Source: Ignavibacteria bacterium
GTDB taxonomy: Bacteria; Bacteroidota; Ignavibacteria; Ignavibacteriales; Melioribacteraceae
Length of the DNA stretch: 36,804 nt
Assembly: GCA_012719345.1 (NCBI GenBank)
Contig: JAAYAN010000174.1
Coordinates: 1 to 36,804 of the forward strand
Direction of reading: 5' to 3'
Position 1 is the stretch's first letter; the number at the start of each line of letters is the position of its first letter. Below are positions 1 through 7,181 of the stretch, in pieces. The notes under the pieces are model-generated. The model had not been told where the DNA came from. It worked only from the letters and a program-made list of their open reading frames with translations, and did no database searches. The translations under genes and the position numbers were made by a program.

Positions 1-11
1 AAACTTTTTAG

Positions 12-34
12 AATGTATACCCAATACATTTTTT
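12..34 (+). terminator. Possible intrinsic terminator
   Basis: A perfect 7-bp inverted repeat (AATGTAT / ATACATT, loop ACCCA) is followed on the plus strand by a run of six T. This is the layout of a rho-independent terminator for a rightward transcript entering from left of the window. Read on the minus strand, the stem follows tRNA-Cys but lacks a clean U-run, so it would serve that direction less well. The stem is AT-rich and therefore weak. Confidence 0.4.
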
Positions 35-49
35 CAAACTATTTTTTCG

Positions 50-123
50 AGGCGGCGGTCGGATTTGAACCGACGAATAAAGGTTTTGCAGACCTTCGCC
101 TTAGACCACTTGGCCACACCGCC
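50..123 (-). tRNA. tRNA-Cys (anticodon GCA)
   Basis: The minus strand folds as a cloverleaf: the acceptor arm GGCGGTG pairs with CGCCGCC with one G-U pair, a T-arm with the GTTCAAATC loop is present, and the anticodon loop carries GCA. The discriminator base is U, as is usual for tRNA-Cys. The 3' CCA is not encoded (CGA follows), so it must be added by a CCA-adding enzyme. It lies 65 bases downstream of tRNA-Gly and is probably co-transcribed with it. Confidence 0.95.
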
Positions 124-157
124 ATAAAACAATTAAATAACCGCTATAAACAATAAA

Positions 158-174
158 ATCCACAAACTGTGGAT
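158..174 (-). other. Hairpin in the spacer between two tRNA genes
   Basis: A perfect 7-bp inverted repeat (ATCCACA / TGTGGAT) with a 3-base loop sits between tRNA-Gly and tRNA-Cys. On the minus strand it is followed by TTTTATTG. It could be a weak attenuator that reduces read-through to tRNA-Cys, or a processing hairpin in the dicistronic precursor. The function is inferred; only the palindrome is seen. Confidence 0.35.
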
Positions 175-188
175 CCGCTTCTTTATTG

Positions 189-261
<73 letters not shown>

Positions 262-296
262 ATTAATTTTTCAAAAAGCATTAAAATTAGATTTCA

Positions 297-325
297 AATA
301 TAGAAGAGAAAAGAGCTATATGCAA
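297..325 (-). promoter_or_regulatory. Promoter of the tRNA-Gly/tRNA-Cys operon
   Basis: On the minus strand TTGCAT (-35, positions 320-325) is separated by exactly 17 bases from TATATT (-10, positions 297-302). The predicted start site near 290 would give a ~30-base leader before tRNA-Gly at 261. The placement between the end of the preceding protein gene and the tRNA is right. Chance matches occur in AT-rich DNA, so this remains a prediction. Confidence 0.55.
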
Positions 326-360
326 GTATTTTTATTGCCACTATTAATTTTTATCCTCAA

Positions 361-570
361 TTAATTCATCTGCCTTAAAGTATTAATAGAATCTGTAAAT
401 CTTAATACGGACTTTGCCGGCAGTTTAACAGATTGCGCTAAACTACCTTCCATCAGATCAAATATTTCGAGGAATATTTCATCCTTTTCAATATTGTATT
501 CAAAATGAATTCTTACCGGAAAATCTTTTACAGAGCTGTCTATCACATCCATTTCTAAATTATCGTTCAA
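361..570 (-). CDS. Small hypothetical protein (69 aa)
   Basis: The function is not recognised. The predicted product is a small acidic protein with alternating hydrophobic residues in its first two thirds (compatible with beta-strands) and a short C-terminal helix, without cysteines or membrane segments. It starts with TTG at 568-570. The choice is supported by AGGAG five bases upstream, which overlaps the TAG stop codon of the acyl-CoA ligase gene, so translation is probably coupled to that gene. An internal ATG at codon 8 has no comparable ribosome-binding site. It is the last protein gene before the tRNA pair. It could be a regulatory or accessory subunit for the ligase, but nothing in the sequence proves that. 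Confidence 0.6.
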   Translation of the reverse strand: MNDNLEMDVIDSSVKDFPVRIHFEYNIEKDEIFLEIFDLMEGSLAQSVKLPAKSVLRFTDSINTLRQMN

Positions 571-575
571 TTTTT

Positions 576-580
576 CTCCT
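576..580 (-). promoter_or_regulatory. Ribosome-binding site overlapping a stop codon
   Basis: AGGAG on the minus strand sits five bases before the TTG start of the 69-residue protein and shares bases with the TAG stop of the upstream ligase (TAGGAG). It decides the start of the small gene and implies coupled translation. Confidence 0.55.
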
Positions 581-2291
581 AAATTTTTCTGTCCGCTGCC
601 GCAACATGGCGCTTTATTTTTTGCGTAGTAGTTTTTTCAAATTCATTTTTTCGTATGGAATATTTTAAGATGCGTTTATATGAAGCCAAATTACTATTAA
701 CCTTTTCAATTTCATCCGAAATTACTTTTTCAATAATCTCATCCGTAATTTTAATACCCGAAGCTTCGCAATAGAGAATAAATGCTTCCGTATCGGGCAC
801 AACCTGAGCAGCAACAATTTCATCCTGTTTTTGATCTTTTGCTCCATAAACAACAGATTCAAGGATGAATTCACTTTTATTAAGCAAGTCCTCTATCTCT
901 TCGGGAAAAACGTTTTTTCCGCTTTTCGAAATAATTACATTTTTTGCCCGTCCTTTTATATGCAAAAAACCGTCTTTATCAATAAATCCGAGATCGCCTG
1001 TTCTAAACCATCCGTTTTCAAATGCTTCAGCAGTAAGTTCAGGATTTTTATAATAACCGAGCATTACGTTTGGTGCTTTTGCAAGTATTTCACCAGTTCC
1101 ATCTTCATCAGGATTTTTTATAAGTAATTCTACATTTGGCAAAGGCAAGCCCGCTGAGTTATCTTTAAAATTATTCAGTCTGTTTAATGCCAAAATAGGC
1201 GATGTTTCTGTTAATCCGTATCCTTGAAGAAACGAAAAACCAAATTCTCTTAAACCTTTGGCAACCTCCGGATCGGGAGCAGCGCCACCAGCAATGAATA
1301 TTCGTACTGAACCGCCAAATTTTTTATGCATCTCTGCAAAAACTTTTTTTCTGAGATCGATTCCTGTTTTTTTAAGCAAACCTATTATTGTTTTAAGTGC
1401 CGGAACAATTATTCTTTTTACTTTATCTTCTTTTATTGCAGCGCTAATCCGCTTAAACATTTTATCGTACAGCAAAGGAACGCCAAGCAGCATTGTTGCT
1501 TTAACTTTTAAAAGATCATCTACAATGGTTTTAAGCGAACGTGCAAAATGAACTGATGACCCCGAATAAAGCGGACATAATAAACCGCATGTGCATTCGT
1601 AAGTATGATGAATAGGCAGGACAGAAAGAAATTTATCTTCGGGATACATAAAAAGCATGCTTACCATATCCATTAAATTTGAGGCAAGGTTTCCCTGGCT
1701 TAACATCACACCTTTGGCTCTTCCTAAGGAACCTGATGTGAATATTATTTCTGCCAAATCATCTGGATTAATTTTAGGCAAAAGATATTTTGGGAAAGGT
1801 TCGCTTCCTTCAATCATCTTTTTCATTTCGTAAAAACCGTTTTCCGAAACAACATCCATACATATATAATGCGTGATTTTTTTCAGGGAAATGTGTGTAT
1901 CATCCATTAATTCCTTAAAGGAATCTGCAAAAATAATAACAGTTGAATCTGATTCGTAAATTATATTTACTATTTCACCGGAAGTAAGATTTTTATCGAT
2001 AGGAACAACAACATAGTTAAAACACATACAAGTTAAATAAGCAACAGCCCATTGTACCCTGTTTTCGCCAATAACAGAAATATGAGTCCTTTCATCAATT
2101 CCCAGTTTTTTAAGTGCATTGCCGAACCTTAAAATATTATCAAGCAAATCGGTATAAGATAAATAAGAAATCGGTGTTGAACGCAGATCTTCCAGTGCCG
2201 GTTTATTCTTGTAAACATCGGCGGATCTTAATATCATTTCCTGAATATTGGCAATTTTAGGAACATCATATAAATCTTTATACTTTTTCAT
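579..2291 (-). CDS. fadD: Long-chain acyl-CoA synthetase (AMP-forming)
   Basis: Activates a carboxylic acid, probably a fatty acid, with ATP to acyl-AMP and then acyl-CoA at the cytoplasmic side of the membrane. The 570 residues carry the ANL-superfamily motifs in order: a P-loop-like FTSGSLGRAKG (184-194), GYGLTETSP (357-365), GWFRTGD (427-433), the hinge region KGRAKNVII (446-454) and a C-terminal TTTQKIKR with the likely catalytic lysine at 558. The P-loop differs from the usual TSGTTGxPKG at two places (L for T and A for P). GGAG six bases before ATG supports the start. It lies 15 bases after pepD and directly before a small coupled gene. The exact substrate cannot be read from sequence. 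A second ligase domain occurs in the large fusion at 20429-25216. Confidence 0.9.
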   Translation of the reverse strand: MKKYKDLYDVPKIANIQEMILRSADVYKNKPALEDLRSTPISYLSYTDLLDNILRFGNALKKLGIDERTHISVIGENRVQWAVAYLTCMCFNYVVVPIDKNLTSGEIVNIIYESDSTVIIFADSFKELMDDTHISLKKITHYICMDVVSENGFYEMKKMIEGSEPFPKYLLPKINPDDLAEIIFTSGSLGRAKGVMLSQGNLASNLMDMVSMLFMYPEDKFLSVLPIHHTYECTCGLLCPLYSGSSVHFARSLKTIVDDLLKVKATMLLGVPLLYDKMFKRISAAIKEDKVKRIIVPALKTIIGLLKKTGIDLRKKVFAEMHKKFGGSVRIFIAGGAAPDPEVAKGLREFGFSFLQGYGLTETSPILALNRLNNFKDNSAGLPLPNVELLIKNPDEDGTGEILAKAPNVMLGYYKNPELTAEAFENGWFRTGDLGFIDKDGFLHIKGRAKNVIISKSGKNVFPEEIEDLLNKSEFILESVVYGAKDQKQDEIVAAQVVPDTEAFILYCEASGIKITDEIIEKVISDEIEKVNSNLASYKRILKYSIRKNEFEKTTTQKIKRHVAAADRKI

Positions 2292-2306
2292 CTGCGTCTC
2301 CGTTAT

Positions 2307-3773
2307 TTATTTTTTACCGGCTATTTCAGCAACTATACCTTTTAATAATTTATAGAATTTTTCTACGTCTTCAATATTTATTCTTTCATCAGGCGAATGC
2401 GCACCCATAATTGTCGGTCCAAAAGAAATCATTTGCAGTCCAGGATATTTTGAGCCTAAAATCCCAGTTTCTAATCCGGCATGAATAGCTTTAATTTCCG
2501 GTTCGCTTCCAAACAGTTTTTTATAAACACCGGTTGATATTTTAAGAAGCTCCGCATCCATATCCGGCTGCCACCCGGGATATCCATCTCCTTCGGTGAT
2601 ATCTGCACCGGCTAAATTAAAACACGATTTAACGCTTTGCGCAATATTCTTTTTAGAACTTTCTATTGAACTTCTCTGACTTGTAGAAATTCTTAATTTA
2701 TCTGCTTCCATTGCCAAAACAGCAAGATTTGATGAAGTTTCCACAAGACCTTCCAAATCCGGGTTCATTGCCGAAACTCCGTGCGGAAGAGCAAAAATAA
2801 GATCTATTATTTTATTTGAGGTTTCTTCATTAAAAACTTTTTGGGGTCTGTTTGGGAATATTTCAAATTTTACATTTACTCCCGGGTCTGTTTTCTTATA
2901 TTCCAGCAAGACTTTTTGAATAAACGATTGAATACGGGTTTGTAATTCGTACTCGTTTTTTTTATCTGTTATAATCAAAACTTCTGCTTCGCGCGGAATG
3001 GCATTGCGCAAAGAACCGCCTTTTATTTCGGCAATTTCAAAATTAATTCCCTCAAATTCTTTTAGAAGTCTGGCAAGCATTTTTATAGCGTTTGCTCTGC
3101 CGCGGTGAATATCAAGTCCCGAATGACCTCCGAGCAATCCGGTTATCATCACTTCAAAACATTCGTGCGAGGGATTTGCATTCTTAAATTTTAGAGGAAG
3201 CAACCCGGCTGTATCCTGTCCGCCGGAGCATCCTACGTAAAAAGTGCCGTCTTCTTCCGAATCCATATTAAGCAGATATTTACCTGTAATAAATCCAGGT
3301 TGTAAATTATTAACCCCTGTCATTCCAGTTTCTTCATCGACAGTGCATAAAATTTCAATCGGTCCGTGAACAGCTGTTTCATCGTTAACAACAGCAAAAG
3401 CAGCTGCAACCCCGATACCGTTATCAGCGCCAAGTGTGGTTCCTGTAGCTTTAATCCAATCACCTTCACGACGAATATTAAGCGGATCAGTTTCAAAATT
3501 ATGATTTGTGCCCTTGTTCTTTTCGCAAACCATATCAACGTGTCCCTGCAGAACCACGCATGGTGCATTTTCGAAACCTTTGGTTGCAGGAAGTTTTATT
3601 ACAATATTTCCGGCAGAATCTTCATTAAATTCGAGTTTATTTTTTTTTGCAAAATCCCTTACATATTCGCGCACTTTTTCTTCTTTCTTTGAAGGACGCG
3701 GAATTTGTGTAAGCTCATAAAATCGTTCCCAAACAAATTTGGGTAATAATCCATTAATTGCTTCGTACGACAT
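2307..3773 (-). CDS. pepD: Aminoacyl-histidine dipeptidase (M20 family)
   Basis: Cytosolic metallopeptidase that splits dipeptides such as Xaa-His, finishing peptide breakdown. The 488 residues match the usual length of the PepD/M20C family. Visible di-zinc motifs are QGHVDMV (H78, D80), LGADNGIG (D117), the catalytic-base motif VDEETG (E147/E148) and a C-terminal GAHSPDE segment. AAGGAG five bases before ATG supports the start. It is read after the YchF-like gene with a 12-base gap and before fadD with 15 bases, so the four genes clpS to fadD look like one transcript. The neighbouring ClpS adaptor feeds proteins to Clp protease, so dipeptide recycling would fit, but that link is inference. 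Confidence 0.93.
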   Translation of the reverse strand: MSYEAINGLLPKFVWERFYELTQIPRPSKKEEKVREYVRDFAKKNKLEFNEDSAGNIVIKLPATKGFENAPCVVLQGHVDMVCEKNKGTNHNFETDPLNIRREGDWIKATGTTLGADNGIGVAAAFAVVNDETAVHGPIEILCTVDEETGMTGVNNLQPGFITGKYLLNMDSEEDGTFYVGCSGGQDTAGLLPLKFKNANPSHECFEVMITGLLGGHSGLDIHRGRANAIKMLARLLKEFEGINFEIAEIKGGSLRNAIPREAEVLIITDKKNEYELQTRIQSFIQKVLLEYKKTDPGVNVKFEIFPNRPQKVFNEETSNKIIDLIFALPHGVSAMNPDLEGLVETSSNLAVLAMEADKLRISTSQRSSIESSKKNIAQSVKSCFNLAGADITEGDGYPGWQPDMDAELLKISTGVYKKLFGSEPEIKAIHAGLETGILGSKYPGLQMISFGPTIMGAHSPDERINIEDVEKFYKLLKGIVAEIAGKK

Positions 3774-3785
3774 TTTTACTCCTTT

Positions 3786-4868
3786 TTAATTGTGACGGAT
3801 ATTCAGAATATCACCGTCTTTTACAACATAATCTTTTCCTTCAAGTCTCCACACTCCTGCATCTTTGCAAGCGGGAAACGAACCATATTTTAAGTAGTCA
3901 TCATAATGAACAACTTCGGCGCGGATAAATTTATTATAAAAATCTGTATGAATTACTCCGGCAGAATCTTGCGCTGTATAATTCTTTTTGATTGTCCAAG
4001 CACGGCATTCATCTTCGCCTACGGTAAAAAATGATTGAAGTCCTAAAAGATAATACGATGTTTTAAGTATTTTTGAAAGAGCCGATTCTTTTATTCCGTA
4101 ATCTTCCATAAAAATACGGGCATCTTCTTCTTCCAGCGACGACATTTCGTATTCTATTTTTGCAAAAAACGGAATTACGGTAGCTCCCTTGTCTTTTATT
4201 TCTTTATCAATTTTGCTGATTACAGAGTCCATATCCGCTATGGAATTTTCGTCCATATTTACAGCAACGGAAAGCGGTTTTAATGTAAGAAGCTGATAAC
4301 CGGAAAGGGCTTTAATTTCATTTTCGTCAAGATTGAGCGTCCGCAGCGGAAATTCTTTTTCGCAATGTTCGTAGCATTTTTGAATTATAGGCATTTCTTT
4401 TTTTAATTTTTCGTCGCCGCTTTTTTTAATATCTTTTTCCAACTTTTCAATTCTGTTTTCTAAAAACGAAAGATCTGTTAAAAGAAATTCTGTTTCGAGG
4501 AAAAGGATATCTCGCACAGGGTCGATATTATTCAACGGATGCGCAACCGAATCACTTTCGAACTGGCGGACAACATAGAATAATGCATCATTATTTTTTA
4601 CATAATTCAGAAACTGGCTAGTAATTTTAACTTTCCCGTCATCGGACATTCTTAAACCGGGCGTATCATAAACTTCTATTGTAGCGTTTACTTTCTTTTT
4701 CGGATTAAACATTTCCGTTAGTTTATCCAGCCGCTCGTCCGGAACTTTTACAACTTCCAATTTTGCTTCTTCCTTTGCTGCCAAAACCAAGTCTTCCTGA
4801 ATTTTAGCAAGCGTGTTAAAGAGTGTTGTTTTCCCCGAATACTGTAATCCTACTAATCCTATTTGCAT
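3786..4868 (-). CDS. YchF/Obg-family GTPase-like protein, divergent
   Basis: A relative of YchF (Ola1), a translation-associated P-loop NTPase that tends to prefer ATP. The 360 residues align with the whole YchF layout: P-loop GLQYSGKT (7-14), DTPG (68-71), NMDE (204-207) matching the YchF-specific NxxE in place of NKxD, and a well kept C-terminal TGS domain (about 280-360, with AGVIHTDF and RLEGKDY). It differs from ordinary YchF in three places: the P-loop reads YSGKT instead of NVGKS, the switch II segment DIAGLVKGAS-KGEGLGN is shortened and lacks the KGEG stretch, and the NxxE position reads NMDE. It may be a paralogue with altered nucleotide handling. AAGGA before ATG supports the start. 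Read after clpS with a 23-base gap. Confidence 0.85.
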   Translation of the reverse strand: MQIGLVGLQYSGKTTLFNTLAKIQEDLVLAAKEEAKLEVVKVPDERLDKLTEMFNPKKKVNATIEVYDTPGLRMSDDGKVKITSQFLNYVKNNDALFYVVRQFESDSVAHPLNNIDPVRDILFLETEFLLTDLSFLENRIEKLEKDIKKSGDEKLKKEMPIIQKCYEHCEKEFPLRTLNLDENEIKALSGYQLLTLKPLSVAVNMDENSIADMDSVISKIDKEIKDKGATVIPFFAKIEYEMSSLEEEDARIFMEDYGIKESALSKILKTSYYLLGLQSFFTVGEDECRAWTIKKNYTAQDSAGVIHTDFYNKFIRAEVVHYDDYLKYGSFPACKDAGVWRLEGKDYVVKDGDILNIRHN

Positions 4869-4891
4869 ATCTTTCCTTAATTATTTTAAAA

Positions 4892-5182
4892 TTATTCTGC
4901 TGTAACTTGTGTATGTAGTCCGATTTCCTCGAGTATTGATGAAACCTTCAAACAGTTTTGTAAATCGCCTTTAAAAACAACAGCCTTCCCTTTTACGTGG
5001 ACTTCGAAAGCATATGACCTTGCTTGCGTAAAGGAGCAATTGATTGCTTTAATAAGCTGGTCGATAACCTCATTAAAAGTATGTATATCGTCATTAAACA
5101 AAGTAACGTTGAAAGGAAGAGCAATTGCTGTGTCTTCTTCAATTACCGGTTCGTACTTTTCGAAAGTTTTTGTTTGCGACAT
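4892..5182 (-). CDS. clpS: ATP-dependent Clp protease adaptor ClpS
   Basis: Small adaptor that binds proteins with destabilising N-terminal residues and delivers them to ClpAP or ClpCP. The 96 residues have a flexible N-terminal tail (1-24), then the ClpS core: LFNDD (28-32, whose N and DD contact the substrate amino group) and VHVKGKA (61-67, with the conserved histidine at 62). The C-terminal half is divergent but of normal length. It is the first gene of the leftward group ychF-like/pepD/fadD and is divergent from the BFN gene. No clpA or clpC is present in the window. Confidence 0.9.
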   Translation of the reverse strand: MSQTKTFEKYEPVIEEDTAIALPFNVTLFNDDIHTFNEVIDQLIKAINCSFTQARSYAFEVHVKGKAVVFKGDLQNCLKVSSILEEIGLHTQVTAE

Positions 5183-5250
5183 TTTACAATAAATTCTATT
5201 TAACTAGCTTTAATATAAAAAAATATAAAATTTATTTTTAGATTTATACT

Positions 5251-5279
5251 TTGAAATTTGAATATTGGATAGTTATATT
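5251..5279 (+). promoter_or_regulatory. Promoter of the BFN/MFS gene pair
   Basis: TTGAAA (5251-5256) and TATATT (5274-5279) are separated by exactly 17 bases in the 148-base divergent gap between clpS and the BFN gene. The predicted start near 5286 leaves a ~45-base leader. The rest of this gap is AT-rich and shows no other clear element; a clpS promoter must lie here on the other strand but was not resolved. Confidence 0.5.
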
Positions 5280-5330
5280 TTAATTGTGATTAGACGATAA
5301 TAAAATCGGAAATTAAATAAGAGATAAATT

Positions 5331-5972
5331 TTGAGCAAAGTACAAGTTGAAATATTAGGATTATCATCAAGCCCGTCAGCCGGCGGAGCCTATGCGCTGC
5401 TTCTTAAAGAATCTTTCGGACAGAGAAGACTGCCTATAATAATCGGTTCGTTTGAAGCGCAGGCCATTGCTTTGGAAATTGAAGGAATAAAACCTCCACG
5501 CCCTTTAACTCACGATCTTATCAAGCATATTTTGGATAATGTAGGCGCCACCCTTACCGAAGTTATTATTGATGAACTCCGCGATAATACTTTTTTTGCC
5601 AAACTTATAATTGAAATATCTTCAATTACAAATACTATTGACAGCCGTCCCAGCGATGCAATTGCCTTAGCCGTAAGAACAAATGCAAGCATCTATGTTA
5701 CGGAAGATGTAATGCGCGCAGCATCTTTTATTCCCTCCGGAAAAGAACCCGAAGAAAAATTTGAGGAAAATTTCGATTTGGACGATGAAGATGAAGATTT
5801 TGAGGATGATGATAAATTCACCGAAGGACATTCCTCGGCTATGGCATCCGAAGAAGAAACAAAAATTGCCCAGCTTCAGGCAATGCTTCGCGAAGCAATT
5901 GAAAAGGAAGATTACGAAAAAGCCGCAAAACTGCGCGATCAAATAAACAAAATTCAAGGGACTAATAATTAA
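5331..5972 (+). CDS. Bifunctional nuclease (BFN/DUF151) domain protein with UVR motif
   Basis: Residues 1-135 form the BFN (DUF151) domain: LPIIIGSFEAQAIA (34-47) and SRPSDAIALAVR (105-116) are its hallmark segments. Members have been reported as DNase/RNase in plants and as a redox or stress-linked protein in bacteria, but the enzymatic role in bacteria is unsettled. A strongly acidic linker (about 138-162, with D/E runs) connects to a C-terminal UvrB/UvrC-type UVR helix pair (about 175-208). Start is TTG at 5331, since no in-frame ATG fits the conserved N-terminus; the ribosome-binding site is weak. The domain pairing BFN-UVR is typical of Bacteroidota/Chlorobiota-type proteins. It is followed after 33 bases by an MFS gene. 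Confidence 0.87.
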   Translation: MSKVQVEILGLSSSPSAGGAYALLLKESFGQRRLPIIIGSFEAQAIALEIEGIKPPRPLTHDLIKHILDNVGATLTEVIIDELRDNTFFAKLIIEISSITNTIDSRPSDAIALAVRTNASIYVTEDVMRAASFIPSGKEPEEKFEENFDLDDEDEDFEDDDKFTEGHSSAMASEEETKIAQLQAMLREAIEKEDYEKAAKLRDQINKIQGTNN

Positions 5973-6005
5973 TATATCTTCTCATTTTTTTTCATTTATG
6001 GTTTA

Positions 6006-7175
6006 ATGCAATCTTTCAGATACAGACTCTTTATCCTTTCGGCATTAAGTTTTTTACTATTCTTCAGTCTCGCAACATGGCAGGCATTCTTTAATCTTTA
6101 TTTCGAATCGGCAGGATATTCTGGAATCCAGATTGGAATTCTCGGAGGAATACTTCAGGCGGCTATTTTTTTCTCTTCACCTTTTTGGGGAATTGCCGGA
6201 GACCGTTTTGGAATTAAAAAAGCAGCTTCAATTTCAATTATCGGATCTTCCATACTTTTATTTTTTATGCCGCATATTGCAGGTTTTATTGCTGTACTTA
6301 TTTATACTGTAATTCTATCTGCATTCATACAACCTTTAGGTTCATTAATTGACAGTCTGATAATTGCCTTTGCAAAAAATGAGATAAAAGTTTCCTACGG
6401 ACAATTGCGTCTCTGGGGTTCAATCGGCTGGTCAATATCCTCTTATTTTATGGGCTGGATATTAACATTTGCAGATATAGGAATAATTTTTCCTATAGCT
6501 GCTTTTTTTACATTTTTGATGTTTGTATTGCTAATTTTTTACAAAAACGATTCGGGCAGTACAGTTAAATCCCGCGTTTCATTAAATCATTTCAATTTTG
6601 TTTTTAAAAACCGGCGGCTTATGCTGTTCTACATTCTTCTTACTTTTTCAGGTATTTGCCTTTCCCCGGTTTATTTATTTATAAATCTTTATTTCAAAGA
6701 ATCCGGCGGAAATTTTGATATAGTTGGCGCAGCTTTTTCCTTGATGGCATTATGTGAAATCCCTCTGTTTTTTTACGGCAGAAGAATAGTGAAAAAATTC
6801 GGAGCTGTTAACTCGGTAATGATTTCAATCTTAATTACAAGTTTAAGATTATTTCTCTATTGGATTATTCAGGATCCGTTAGCAGCTGTATTTTTAGGAC
6901 TATTACATGGATTGACTTTTACTTTGTTTTTTGTAGCTTCAGTTGAATATGTTCATAAAATCGTTCCCGATAATCTTACAGCAACCGGTCAGTCACTTAT
7001 CTGGGCAGCTCATTACGGTATAGGCGTTACTTTAGGAAATATAATTATAGGAAATGTTTACGATACAATAGGCGTTCGTACTATAATGCTTTACGATTCA
7101 GTCTTTGCACTTTTAATTTTTGTTTTGTTCTATATTTTTAAGAAAAGATATCCCGATACTTCTCTACTTGATTAA
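6006..7175 (+). CDS. MFS transporter (MFS_1-like/nucleoside:H+ symporter type)
   Basis: Inner-membrane permease of 389 residues with about twelve hydrophobic helices and the MFS motif A between helices 2 and 3 (GIAGDRFGIKK, 62-72). The opening segment (SLATWQAFFNLYFESAGYS) and the C-terminal AAHYGIGVTLGNIIIG resemble the MFS_1-like group that includes LacY/PucC-like and 3-phenylpropionate permeases. The substrate cannot be inferred. No Shine-Dalgarno sequence precedes ATG; instead a two-codon frame (ATG GTT TAA) ends in TAATG overlapping the start. Probably co-transcribed with the BFN gene and convergent with the DUF2851 gene, with only 6 bases between their stops. Confidence 0.82.
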   Translation: MQSFRYRLFILSALSFLLFFSLATWQAFFNLYFESAGYSGIQIGILGGILQAAIFFSSPFWGIAGDRFGIKKAASISIIGSSILLFFMPHIAGFIAVLIYTVILSAFIQPLGSLIDSLIIAFAKNEIKVSYGQLRLWGSIGWSISSYFMGWILTFADIGIIFPIAAFFTFLMFVLLIFYKNDSGSTVKSRVSLNHFNFVFKNRRLMLFYILLTFSGICLSPVYLFINLYFKESGGNFDIVGAAFSLMALCEIPLFFYGRRIVKKFGAVNSVMISILITSLRLFLYWIIQDPLAAVFLGLLHGLTFTLFFVASVEYVHKIVPDNLTATGQSLIWAAHYGIGVTLGNIIIGNVYDTIGVRTIMLYDSVFALLIFVLFYIFKKRYPDTSLLD

Positions 7176-7181
7176 GCTTTA

